Source: Scytalidium lignicola
Taxonomy: Eukaryota > Ascomycota > Leotiomycetes
Length of the DNA: 64,000 nucleotides
Direction: 5' to 3'
Assembly: GCA_002812745.2 (NCBI GenBank)
Contig: NCSJ02000036.1
Coordinates: 62,001 to 126,000 of the forward strand
This document shows, in pieces, positions 43,288 to 55,131 of the stretch (its first letter is position 1; each line of letters starts with the position of its first letter). A program made the position numbers and the translations under genes. The notes under the pieces were generated by a model. The model saw only the letters and a list, made by a program, of their open reading frames with translations. It was not told where the DNA came from and ran no database searches.

Positions 43288-46200
43288 TCAATGAGCTGGG
43301 TAGGAGCCACCAGGACCCGTATAGCTAGTTGGCTGAGAATATCGAGCACGAGTGATCTCCATGATACGGTTGCAAGTGCTAACTGAGTTGGCAATACGCT
43401 TAAGGATAGGCTCCTGAGCGGAGATGATGCTGATACGCATGAAAAGACTTTCAAGGCGTTGAATGTAGACACCAATGATCTTTGGAACATGCTGCATGAC
43501 CGTCTCATCCTAGATAATTGTTAGCATGTAAAGTTTGGCTATCTAAAGAGGAATGATATTTACCATTTGACCCTTTTGCGCAAGGTCAAGGAGCGAGCTG
43601 ATAACAGTCTCTAGCCAGCTAAGACGCTCAATGACCTTATTATCATCAAAGTTCTTCGAAACAACTGCACCAATTCCAAGAAGCGACAGTGGAGAAAGAT
43701 CTCTGATGAAGTTGGGATTGAATTTAGAGAAGAATTTAGTCCACAGCTCTTGTTCACTTCCGTTCTGTAGCCAGCGGACCATAGCACTTTCATAATTACC
43801 ACTGCTCATGTCCTCATTGCAAGCAGCCAGAATCCTCTCAAACTCCAACTGCTCTGCAGTCTTGACGGGAGTGAGGGGAAGTCCAGTAGAAGGTCTTGAA
43901 GCAGAGTGAGGGGTTTCACCACCGGCGCCATGAGGTTGGGCGGATTGGCTGCCTTGCTGAGAAAGCTGCTCCTGTCGGGAAACTGCCTGTTGTTTCAAGA
44001 AAATCTCTTGAAAATCCGTCTGAGCTGCAGCCATCGAGGAAACAATCTCACTTAATCCCGTGACAAGTTGCGTGAGCTGCTCAATCTTGGCGCTATCAGC
44101 ATGCCGTTGTCGTTCGATGGTACCGATTTGTTCTTGGGATTGGCGTTGGATGTCAATAGCAGCCGCCTTAGCAGTCTGGACAGCCAAGTTTGTGAAGGTA
44201 GGAGTAATACTCTTCTGCAAAACTGAGTTAAATTCCTCTTCAACACGGAACGTGACAGTCTTGACCACTGAATCTGAGATGAGTTTGACGAGATTAGGTT
44301 GCTGCAGAGCCTGCTGAAGGGACTGCTGAACAGTCTTTCCAACAACGTCAGGTAGAATCTTCTGAATCTCCCTGGGCAGGAGATGAGAGATCTGAGTGTT
44401 AAACTTAACGCCAAGTTGCTCTTTTGAAACAATATCCGTGACAGTCTTCTGAACCCCATCCGTAATTGCTTTTGAGGAGGCATCTATGACAGCTGGGAGA
44501 ACGGTCTGTTGAATACTGTTGCTGACAATGCGGCCTAAAGTAGCCTCAACATTATCAGACAGCGTGCTGGAAACAAGACGAAGCATAGCTTCCTGTTTAG
44601 AATCGGCGACTGCAAGAAGTGTTCGACGATCGTCTTTGATGTTCTGGTATAAAGTATCAAGAGATTTGTTGAAAATCTTTTGGACCTCAGCAGTGATTTG
44701 AGCACTGTTGATATCTTTGGCAGAATTATCTGGAGAACGGCTAGTGACTGGAGTCGCATCAGAAGATGTTGCAGCACCTGTCTTAGTAGAAGTTCCATTC
44801 TTTGCTACCGCATTCTCGACAGTAGCATTCTTGGCAGCAGTGCTAGCATTCGAGGCTTCGGCAGAGGTAGTCTTACGTTGCTTCTTCTTTTTCTCGGGCT
44901 TTTCAGCTCCGCTAGTAGCCTGGCTGCCATTGAGCACTGGAGATTCTTTCTTCTCAACCTTGTCCTCACCCTTCAAAGAAGTGGCAGCTGGTTCAGCATG
45001 AGCAGTTCGCTTGCCGGCCGGCCTGGGTGAACCATCCTTTTGAGCTGGCCGTTGAGCAATACGGATCGGGGTAGGGGGTGGATGTGGCTGCTCAACTTCA
45101 GCGGCCTCCCTAGGATCTTTCATGGTTGACAATGTAATTAAACCAGCTTCCTGAGCAGACAATGGTTCGATGACCTTATTGGAGGCATTCCAGCCAAGAT
45201 CGGCACGCTTAATTGAAAGGCACGTAACTCCTTTAGAATGCATTGCGTACAACTCGAACAGAACATTGTCATCGTCAGAAGAAGAAGCTGCTGCAGGAGT
45301 CTGCAGAATGTCAAGACTTCTGAGAACACCCTTATCTGCAAAGGAATACTCTCGCATACCACTCATGACTGCGGTTGAGTCGGGAGTAGGAATCTTAGGG
45401 TCCTTTTCGACAATTTTCTTCAAGTACTCAGCCTGGGTCATACTGCGTGGCAGGGTGTATTTTGGCGCTGAGAGATGAAGAAAGTAAATTGAATTGCGAG
45501 TAGGATGTCCAACGACTATAATTCCAGTCGCAGCATGGTACATAACGCTGCAGACAGCGTCTGATTCCTTGCCGTGAGGAAGGTGTATTTCCTGGACCGG
45601 CCGACCAAGACCTAGATCCCACAATTGGAGCGTGTGATTTTGCTTCATGCCCACGATGAGATACCGTTGGGCACCACCACGTTCATATGGACGAAGCTTA
45701 TCAACGAATAAAACAGAAGTTGGCCATGATTTCTCATTGCTTCCTGCAGGGTTTGTGTTGTGGGTCAGGATAGGCTCCTTGACCTCGATTGGTTTGCTCT
45801 GTTTACTAAATTTTGCCATGAACACATCATCGCTAGAAGTAAGCTCATGGACATCCCAGAATTTGACACGTCCGGCTTTATCGAGAGAAACAATTGTTGT
45901 ATCATCTTCACTGAATGTAAAATCCTTGCCGGCCTTTCCCGTGTTGACCTTGAGAGACTGGTGAGCAAGATACTTCTCAGTATCGACAACGCGCTCATCT
46001 CCTTTCAGAAACCTCTGCTTCAAAATTACTGAAGGCCAGACAATGTGAATTGACTTTCCACGGCCAACAGCAAAGAACTCAGGATGTCTAGAACTCTTTC
46101 GAGCTCTCGTCTTTAAGACACCACCAGGAGATTCACTATCCTGGCTTTGAATGGGGGGAAGTGCAAAACCATGCTTTTCAGGACTGCCCTCCTCAACATA

Positions 46201-48138
46201 GTCGCCTTCCTCATCCTTAGTAACAGCCCAGTAGACCGTTCCGCTGATACCAGTAGCAATGATAGTTTCCTTCTGATCAGCTTCGGACCATGAGATGCTA
46301 ACATTGAACACACGATCCCGAGTTTCAGTGAACAACCTGGCGTCTTTACCATCTTCTTGCCTAATGATACGGACACCACCATTTTTAGACATACCATAAA
46401 CAATAAAATTATTAGACGCAGTAGCGAGGGTTCGATCAATCTGATCAAAGTCCTTCTTAAGCCGGGCAATGTCGAGGATGGCACCATCGCGGAAAATAGG
46501 GAGAGGATCATCGTTGCCCTTGATGGTGATGATGGTCCATGGCTTCATCGGGAAGTTGTAGACCTTGACAATATCCTTAGATTCATCTTTAGTAGGACTA
46601 TCCTCTGCATCTGCACTTTCCCAACTATCAATGACATTGCCAGTAGCACCCTCATCGACAGTTTCCTTGACAGCATCCGCGGCAATAGCAACTGATTTGT
46701 CCAACGCAGGAATGGCCTCCTCCTTTTCCACTTCCTTTTTGACTAGAAAAGCTTTCGCCTGCGCAGTTTGCACCGGTTCCTTCTTCGATTGAGCGTTAAG
46801 CAGTGCTAACAGGTCCTCTTCAACGCTAGGTTCTTTCTTCGCTGGTTGCGTTTCAGCTTCAGCGATTAACTGTTGGACTTCCTTATGAACCTGCTCTCCT
46901 ACGATACTAACTGCCTCAGTAACTGAGTCCTTCTTATTTGGTGCTCCAATTCCAATTAGAGCTTCAAGTGGTGTTCGACCATCTGGAAGAGGACTGGGGG
47001 CTGGAGACGAAGTTTGAGATGGAACCAACTTTGCCTTTACGGGTGAACTAATAGGTGTAGCCTCAGAAACCTGACGTTTATGATCAGTTGTTTCGGGGGC
47101 AGATTGACGCGGATTCTTCAAAATTTGGATAGGTGGTCCACCAGTAGAAGGTTGGGGTGGTGAAGCAAAAGAGGTAGGAGTAGCAGCTTTTGGAGTGCGG
47201 TTCCGTGGAGAAGAAGCAGCCAATTGCTCAAAAGGATTGACATACGTAAACATAGGCTTTAGTGCCTCCTCTTTTGTCGATGGTGCTTTTCCAAGTGGTG
47301 TCTCCAACTTGCCTTCTGTAGCAGAGGAACCCATCAGATTCAGATCCAGATCACGAGCCTCGTTTTCTAAAGATAGAGCCTGGTCTGCAAACTCGTCTTG
47401 AGACTTCTCTTGTGTTGTGGGTGGGGAGATGGTGGCCTGTTGAGCTTCAAGCACTGCCGAATCATTCTGAGCAGGCTTTGGCTGGTTTAAAAGAGAGAGA
47501 AGCAACGCCTGAGGGTTAGCAGGAGGAGATGCTGATTGCCTGAAGTTTGAATGAGTCTCCTGGGAAGTTGAACTGAAAGGATCATTGGCCTGGGTAGCAG
47601 GCTTGGAAGAAGCAGTCCCCATGAGGTGAGCCAAAAGATCAGACCCAGCGCGACTCTGGCCCGACGAGCTTTGTCGCAATCCAGGATCTCTTGTGCCAAA
47701 TACCACAGAAGAATCTCGAGAAGGAGGAAGCGGGGTACCAATAGGAGCATGAGCTGTTGGCGAGCTTGAAGGTGGTTGAAATTTCAGCAAGTTGAGCAGA
47801 CTTGATGCGCCAGCGCTCGGAAGACGAGGCTGTGGAGTTTCAACATTCGGACTGATAACAGCAGACCGATGATGAGGTTGCATCCCAAACGAAGAAGGGG
47901 TTGTGTTTTGCGTTGTGACGGATGGTTGCTGATAGCCGTGAGGCAATGGTTGTTGCTGTTGCTGTTGCTGCTGCTGACTTGAACCACCGTCGCCAAAGAA
48001 ACCTGAGCCGGGAAAGCTGAAGGTGTGATCAGACGATGAGGATCTATTCTGTTGTCGACGCAACTGTGCAAGCAGATTCTCTAAGCCACTTCCATTGTTT
48101 GCCTCGCTGAGGCCTCCCTCGCCTGGTTGACCAGACAT
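43288..48138 (-). CDS. edc4: Enhancer of mRNA decapping 4 (Edc4/Ge-1 homologue)
   Basis: Large P-body scaffold that joins Dcp1/Dcp2 with activators of decapping. Exons are 43564-48138 and 43288-43509 with a 54-nt intron holding a CTAAC branch site, 1598 residues. The N-terminal 530 residues are low complexity, with a Gln run near residue 60 and several Leu-rich short motifs (LLAQLRRQQ, ALLLSLLNQPK, LLALLNAQ) likely to bind decapping factors. A WD40 propeller follows (residues about 540-950: YNFPMKPWTIITIKG, GVRIIRQEDGKDARLF, KVNTGKAGKDFTFSEDD). A Lys/Ala-rich linker leads to the long helical Ge-1 C-terminal domain. The ATG at 48138 is the first in frame. Same pathway as scd6 9 kb away. Confidence 0.92.
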
Positions 48139-48970
48139 GGCGGGTGACGACGACAAGACGTAAAGCGCACCACAGGCGCAAAAAGTGTCAACTGAAATTG
48201 AACAAAATCGCCAGCTTTTTGCAAAACGCTATCAACTTGGAGTTTCTAAATACTCAAGGAGCAAGCGACCACCCTTCCGCATACGCCGGAAGAATCACCC
48301 CAATAAAGCCCAGATTGTGTTTGGAGTGGAGAGTGCTTTAAGGAACGACGCGTGGAAAGTTGAGAAGTGGGAATTGAGATTGGCAATTCACTCATTCTTC
48401 TCAGCGATAGCTCAAAGAGCTGTAGCTCTGTTAGCCGAACGCCCCTGATTGGCTTATCGCCTTTGTCAATTAAGCGCTGCCTGATTCTTGATTTCCTGAT
48501 GCCTGAGGCGTCCACGGACTACGGACTTGGCTCCAAGTGCCGATGACATTTAATCACTTTGAAGAGAACGTCATTGAGGACAACGGAAATTCACAAGGCC
48601 TAAAACAGCTGAAGAAATCATCATAGAATACCACATTCTTTTACAGGTCATACTCTTCTTTTGAACAATCTTTGGCAGACGCCAGATTCAGCTGCTCTTT
48701 GCTTATCAATCGATCTTAAATCGAGCTTTCCCCGCCCGGCAGATCCAGGCTACCCAGATGCCCAGGTCTAGCTAAGGCTTTCGAACTTTACTCAATTACT
48801 AAAACCATCATCACCTTCTACATACAACCAAACGCCTCTTCTTCCATACACATACACAAACAAACTACAGTTGAAAATGTTTTGCTTACGAAGGTCCGTA
48901 TCCCGCCCCCATCTTACGTCACTTTCATTCCCTCTCAAAAAGAGCTCACCGGAAATATCCACAGCACATC
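48139..48970. other. Divergent intergenic region edc4 / small membrane protein
   Basis: About 0.8 kb promoter region. The right half is a CT/CA-rich leader. An ATG at 48877 opens a short frame that does not splice productively into the next gene. Confidence 0.5.
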
Positions 48971-49501
48971 ATGCTAACATACACACACCTTCCTTTCTAC
49001 AGTTGGCTCCCCCTCCTCTTCATCCCCACAAATGCCTCCCCGATGTTCATCTTCCTCTTCTTCATCTGCACCTACTTCCTCAACCGCCCATGCGTCTACT
49101 GCTCCTTCCTCCTCCTCATCCTCTTCGCCTCCTCCTGCCACTGGTCCGACCACTGCTTCTTCGACTTCTCCAGTAACTGGTTCGAGCCGCGCTATAGCTA
49201 CTCATCCTCCTACCTACAGAGCACAGCAAGCGCCGCTGCGAGCGAGAAAATAATAATCGGAAGCAGCGGCAATACGACTGCCGATGGCGACTTCAATTAC
49301 ACCAACGAGTACCTCTCCATGGTCCTCGGAACCTTCAACCAGACGGCAGTTTCGATAGCAGGAAGCGCAATTGACGAGGCTAAGCGGAGGGTAGCCAGTT
49401 CGAAGCCTGAGTGGACTGGGATTGGCGTTGAGTGGTTGCGCAGTTTATTAGGGAAGAGGGAATGGAGAGTTCCATGCGTGGACGTCTATATCCGACTTTG
49501 A
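48971..49501 (+). CDS. Small predicted membrane protein, unrecognised
   Basis: Uninterrupted 176-codon frame with ATG at 48971 and TGA at 49499-49501. The N-terminal 55 residues are strongly hydrophobic and Cys/Phe-rich (about two membrane spans: FYSWLPLLFIPTN, SPMFIFLFFICTYFL, YCSFLLLILFASSC). A soluble, Ser/Ala-rich region with potential N-glycosylation sites (NTT, NYT, NQT) follows, then a basic amphipathic C-terminus. This resembles lineage-specific fungal membrane proteins. It could also be a chance frame, because the codon composition is C-rich throughout this stretch on all frames. Confidence 0.4.
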   Translation: MLTYTHLPFYSWLPLLFIPTNASPMFIFLFFICTYFLNRPCVYCSFLLLILFASSCHWSDHCFFDFSSNWFEPRYSYSSSYLQSTASAAASEKIIIGSSGNTTADGDFNYTNEYLSMVLGTFNQTAVSIAGSAIDEAKRRVASSKPEWTGIGVEWLRSLLGKREWRVPCVDVYIRL

Positions 49502-50815
49502 TGTTCAAAATTTCCTCTTTTTCCTTTTTATTTTTTATTCTTTATTCTTCGGGGGCCTTTCTTTTTTTTTTGAGAAAATATAAGCAAAGGAGTGTAGCGG
49601 GTCNTTTTTTTTGTTTTCCCCTGAGGTTTTTTTTGGTTGTATATATGGATAGATTACACATTTCACGCACGCACACGACAGATTCGATGCTCATATGATA
49701 TCTTTGGATGAAATTCGGGATGGGTATATTTGGAGAAGAGGGAACTTGCATAGCACTGGNTTTTTCGGAACAGGGCCNAAAAAAGGGAAGGGGGGGGGAA
49801 ATATCACAAGTGAAAGAGAGGAGAGGAGGAGAAAGCGATATTATTATTTCTTTCTCATTTCTCCGTTCTCAATTTTTTTTAATTTGAAATTCACCAAAGC
49901 GTGGGCATTTCAAAGGCGTTTAAGCGTTAACATATTACCTTTATGGCTTTTATTATTATTACTATTCCCATACTTCCTTTTTTATATTTTTAATTTAGAT
50001 TATTCAAGTCCATGATACTGTACTTGTAGAAAAGGAAGCGTGCTTTTTAAGTTAATACACCTTCTCCCTCTGGTAAGAATCGGAGAATTATTTCCACTGT
50101 ATCAAACTTGTGTATCAAAAGCTCAGATCGCATAAGGGATGTAGCAAAAAAGGTACCCGTGCACTACAACGTGTACGCCTACGTCGTAGCGTTACGTAGT
50201 TTTGAAACAAGATGTAAGACGTTTCAAGATACTCAGACTCAATCCCAACCGTTAGAATTGACATATCTAAATTTGATATCATTATGGTGTAATACTATAT
50301 TATTTTGCTGCACATGATGCTATCCTATGTACAGTACACTACTGCGCATGCAAGTTATATGCACCCTACTCCTCAAGTATGCAACATGCTATATGTTAAG
50401 ATCTCCGAAATAAATAAATAAAAACTCCAAACCCCTTGCCGGAATAATAGTGGCACCAGCCTTGATTCCAAGTGAACATATGAATCTTTTTAGGCCAAAT
50501 AAAACCCCATAGAAATACATCGACTGGCTAGAATTGTGCCGGCCCTCCTTTCTTTCTTTCTTTCTTTCCTTCCTTCCTTCGTTCGATCGTCTTATTCTCA
50601 ACTTCACTGTATATAATAGGTATCAGACATAACACAATATAGCCACAAACGCTTATGATTTTTTTCCAGGTGGTTTCTACCCATATTTTTCCTGGTAAAT
50701 ATCTTCCTCTTTAAATATGTATCCATTCACATATTTATGCATTACTCCAATTCAAATCTGCAAATAGAACATGGTGATTAGTTTTTGGATATTTCAAGCC
50801 AAACTTGTCATAATA
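49502..50815. other. Low-complexity intergenic region
   Basis: 1.3 kb, T-rich and homopolymer-rich, with three Ns (49604, 49760, 49778). Contains a TTTC/TTCC microsatellite at 50548-50581. No gene. Confidence 0.6.
50548..50581. repeat. CTTT/CTTC microsatellite
   Basis: About five CTTT units followed by three CTTC units. Simple tetranucleotide repeat in non-coding DNA; the overlapping minus-strand frame is only the repeat read as codons. Confidence 0.85.
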
Positions 50816-51907
50816 TCATCTCCAGAACAGTCGTACTAGGTTGCCCAGGCCACTGCTCGGCTCTTCATCAGCTAGCAGACTCCTTGGAACGTGTGGTAAG
50901 GGCTCGGCGCGTTTGGTGGGGTTTGTGGCTCTTGGATTTAATGGCATTTGCCCTTCTTCCTTGACCCATTCCTTTTGTTCTGGGATCCAGCGGTGTCTGT
51001 GTAGTCATGATAAGTTAGTCTATGGCCTTGACTAGAAGTATATGACGTAGTAAAGGAAGAGAAGTAGAAGACACGAAGAAGAAGAAAGAGAAAAGAGCGC
51101 GAACCCTTCATGTAAAGTCTTGGTCAAAGCCCGAGTTCCATACTCCTGGGTCAATATCTTATCGAAAGCATATGGTACCAAAGCCGGTACACCTTCAAAT
51201 ATCGTTTCTCTAAGCGGGTATAAATCCTTGGTCTGATAACGGTGGTAGTTCTTGCAACTCCATATACCAGGGGCTCCAGACGGGTTGGTCTCAGCGAGAC
51301 CAGTGATGTCAATGAACAGACCCGTGGAAATATCGATGAAGCGAGCGTCAATTATGTTCAATCCGTCGCCACGAGTTCGTTGCACGGAATGTGGGTTTAT
51401 ATCAAGGAGGTACTGGTGTACTGTCTCGACCACCACACCATTTTCCTCGGGGGCTACCGAGGTGTAGTTATGGATCGTCATATTCAGATTCTCGCCCAGC
51501 CAGACCAGTGTTGGGCTCGATACCTGCACATCCAGATCCCAATCCCAGGGCAATATCTTGCCATTCCACCACCATCCTAGCAGCGTACCATGGGCAATCC
51601 AAGTCTCGATGTTTTTCTCGCGGAATGTAGTTAGATAGGCTCGAATGAGGTGGTGTAGTGTGTCGGCACGCTTCTCATATGATACGGCCTCTCCAGGGAA
51701 GTAGCGGACGTCGTAGTGTCCTAGTATATCGCCGCCGCCGGGCTCGTTGAAGTACTTACCCCTTGGCAGGATTTTGGGTGCCGGATCGGCCACTTCCCAT
51801 TTCTCTATGTCATCGGTGGGTGGCGAGGAGGGATCTGGAGAGGCGAGGGTTGATGTGAAGTAGAAAGTAGTTGCTGCGAGAACTGGAAGCAGATTTGAAA
51901 GTCTCAT
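50816..51907 (-). CDS. Secreted LicD-family protein (Mnn4-like)
   Basis: LicD/Fukutin-type nucleotidyl/phospho-transferase domain protein. Fungal members are implicated in mannosyl phosphorylation of glycans in the secretory pathway. Exons are 51105-51907 and 50816-50996 with a 108-nt intron (GTTCGC donor), 327 residues. A signal peptide is clear (LLPVLAATTFYFTSTLA). The LicD core is ETWIAHGTLLGWWWNGKILP followed by WDWDLDVQV (acidic metal-binding pair). NMTIHNYT offers N-glycosylation sites. The C-terminal exon adds HRWIPEQKEW and a Pro-rich tail. It is shorter than yeast Mnn4 and lacks its Lys/Glu repeats. The joined frame confirms the intron. Confidence 0.88.
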
Positions 51908-52167
51908 GCTTAAAAGGAGGAGGGCCGCTCGATGGAGAGGAGAAGAGGAAGCAGCGTTTCGTCAGCCTTGTCCCGTGATCCTCATGTACCTAGATAGACG
52001 CATTAATGCCGAATTAGGAGAAGAGGGAAAACGAAGAAAATGAGGCGATATGGTGTTCCAAGATCGAAGTGTAGAGGAAGGGTGTCGACTTCAACAAGAA
52101 AGGTTGGACGTACCGGATGTATGGAAGATGGTGGTCGCGTGCTCTCTGGCCGTTTTTGAACTGCGAT

Positions 52168-52193
52168 GCCAAGGTGTGCCAAGGTGTGCCAAG
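52168..52193. repeat. 10-bp tandem repeat (AAGGTGTGCC)
   Basis: Two perfect copies of AAGGTGTGCC flanked by partial copies. Minor non-coding tandem duplication. Confidence 0.8.
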
Positions 52194-53615
52194 AGATAAC
52201 TGGGGAAGTGCTGCTTGGCAAAGCCACTACCCGCCCAATGATGCAACCGACGGGATGCAAGGAGGGTCGATCAGTAAGAGTAAGCCGCTGCCACAAATGG
52301 AAAATGAGTTGTCTGTCGCAAGTTCAAGTTCAACCACGTACTCCGTACTCCGTAAGAATTGACAAAGAGTCTTCGGGGGTTCTTGATAGGGTGCGATGTT
52401 GAGAGGTCTACAGTTTCGGTGGTGGTTGAACTTGCTTTTACTGCGAGAAAGAGTGTTTTGGGATCACAGACTCTCCCTCTACAGCACGGCTCTCTGGCCT
52501 TATATCCATCTGATAACCTGGCCTTACGGTACTCGTTAGGTGAGAAGCGGGGAGTAGCACTGCATGTATCCCGTCTGTACAGCCCCAGATAGGCTGAATA
52601 CCACCGTACCTACGTACCTTGAGTTTGTTTTGATCCCTTCTGCGCTGGTCCATTAACGTTAACTCCGTTTGGGTTCTCGGACTTTGGATCACGGGATACC
52701 GGCCAACCACAGTCAACCAAACCTGCCGCTGGGATTCTGGAAAAGGGACCGGGACACGCGACCCTGCCCCCCGCTACGTCTGCACTCATTGGCGGTCTCC
52801 TAGCACTTGCAATCCTGTAGAATCCAACCTTGCTTCATCACGTTAATCGCATTGCGTGGACTCCTCCTGTCCACGCAGTGTTCAGCCAGCAGACCGTCAT
52901 TTGATTACGGGCACTGCCGTCCGGATACCTGTAAGCTCGTTTGCAAAAAAACAAGCACTTTCGGACATTCGATGGCATGCTTGTCTGCCGAATTTAACCA
53001 GTGCTACTTCTCCACCACCATCCACCTTCGACTGATACAACTGAACGACAATTGTCAAGACCGTCTCGATGACCGCCCAATTCAACGGTCTGTTCCCAGA
53101 GGCATTCACATGAGCACACAACAGTCCTGCATCACATCAGTACAGTACTGTGATAAACTTGTGGGGATAGAATTGAGGGTTCCCAGGGCATACGCGGCCT
53201 CTGTTTCCAGGGTTGGTGATGACGCAGGCCCAAAAGACCAAGGCGCCCTCCTAGCATGGTGAAATGCAATAGAAGAAAACAAATTCGAGAGTCTATGGCG
53301 ACTTCCGAATGGCGCATGGGCCTTTTTCGTTAGCGCTACCGTATCAGTGTAATAAGCTGCATGAGGCTGCCAGATATCGTACTTACGTACGCAGAAATTA
53401 TAACACATGCTGGGTGGCGCCAATCTAGAAGAAGAAGCTGTTTTTGGTATCTGATAGGTTTCCATGTGGGAAAAATTCTACGGAAATGGAAAGGGCCCAA
53501 GTTATTCAGGAGTTTGGCCCACTATTTGCGTAGGTAAATCACTCAGGTGGTTCGTTTCTTTAAAAATTCTCTTTTCGTTTGAGAGCTATCTATGCAGCTC
53601 ATACGAGTCCATTTG

Positions 53616-53637
53616 CTCTCTCTCTCTCTCTCTCTCC
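53616..53637. repeat. CT dinucleotide microsatellite
   Basis: Eleven CT units in succession, non-coding. Confidence 0.9.
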
Positions 53638-55131
53638 ATTGCAAGAATTGCCTCTAAGCAAATCGGCAGAAGTTTCCCACTCATCATCCTTGTATGATAC
53701 ATGGTCAGATCATAGCTTCATTGGTGTCATTATTGTTATAGTTTTCACAGGAATTCTATCTGCTGCTGAGTTATGCCGAGCAAGTAGCGTTCTCAACCAC
53801 AATATACGTGATCCTCTGCGCCTTAATTTAGAAAGGAAGCCATTGGCGGTGTCCTTTATCTTTTCCCCGTATAATGATATTTCATACTCTGCGCCATCCG
53901 ATGTTTCAGAATCATAGGTAGCCATAAACGTGTTCGTCCTCTATCCCTGCAGCTTGATTCTCGAGAGATGCTTGCTTTTATTAGACTCTTCTCCCACGTA
54001 ATTGGTCAAAAGTTCAATAACAGTCTATTTATAGGATTTTCTTAACTGTTACATCTTTCAATCCATTCTTCATCCCGATTGAGAATGGTCTTCTCCCAAA
54101 AAGAGAAGGGTATTCCGTGAAGTGGTTAATGAAAGCTAGAATGCTGCAACTACACAGCCCTGAAATTGTATAGGTGGATGTTTTAAAAAAATATTTTTGA
54201 ATTTCTTGAGTACTACCTTTCATCATCACATCATCACGGGTAATATTTAATAAAGTCAAAACCAAAAACTAACCACAAGTACNAAAAAGTAAGATAGACC
54301 CAAATCCATAAACCACCCATAATATATTCTAGGAACAAACGAGGCTTTACTATGTCAAGCATTTAAATTTGAAAACAGAACAAAACTAAAATAACTTGCG
54401 AGATCCTATTCTTCTAATCTTTATCAGATCAAAGAACTAGATTAAGAGGGGAGAAGTTCACGTGATTACCATTCTCGTCACATTTATGCCTTAAAACCGA
54501 GGCATGATTTCCATCTACTCCTGAGCCTCGGCAACAATCCATAGCGGAGGTAAAGTTTCAGCCGAACGCTTACTATGCCTCCATGGCTTCTCTGACAGGA
54601 AGGATCTCTAAATAGCATTCTCGTTTTTCATCGGTTTATGGATTTCTAATTTTTTGCATCGATTATAATATCTTAACATTAAAATTTCCGGGAGGGAAAA
54701 AAGAGGATTCAGATAAACCGGGATCTGGAGAAGTGGAAAAGCGGGTTATCATGAGTTCTGAATCGCGGGAGAGGGCTTTGNAAAAAAGTCCAGTCAATAT
54801 TTGATAGGCATGTTGCTTTAATTGTTATTCATATTCCCATATTTTTTGTTAGAGTGAAAAGAGTGCAATGGCTTTGGTTTTAATGTTGCTAATGCAACTA
54901 CTGCCCACCCAGGTGCACAGCATCTAGAGAAGAAACATAGGGGGAGCAGGCAGTATTTCTTTGTCACATGTTCCAATAGCCTCATTTCTTTTATCATTCT
55001 TTTCTTATTACCCCAATCGAGGTTCTGTCATATCAATTCTAAGCAATCAGTATTTACTATTTACTTTGTTTTATTTTCATCGTTATGCTTCATCTCAGCG
55101 ATCCAACATTACTAAACCCCAATTAACACAG

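Larger units (their letters stand above)
51908..55131. other. Gene-free 3.2 kb stretch
   Basis: No frame above about 150 codons and none with recognisable content. Contains a 10-bp tandem repeat (52168-52193), a CT microsatellite (53616-53637), AT-rich tracts and Ns at 54283 and 54781. The missing first exon of the thioesterase must lie towards its right end. Confidence 0.5.

Noticed and set aside
47949..47974. Trinucleotide repeat as a mobile or unstable element
   Set aside because: It is simply the Gln-run coding sequence inside edc4.
50389..50607. 72-codon Lys/Arg/Glu-rich frame
   Set aside because: Generated by the CTTT/CTTC microsatellite read on the minus strand.
51908..55131. A hidden gene in the 3.2 kb gap
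   Set aside because: Frames on both strands were read; none exceeds about 150 codons or shows family motifs or phased splice pairs.
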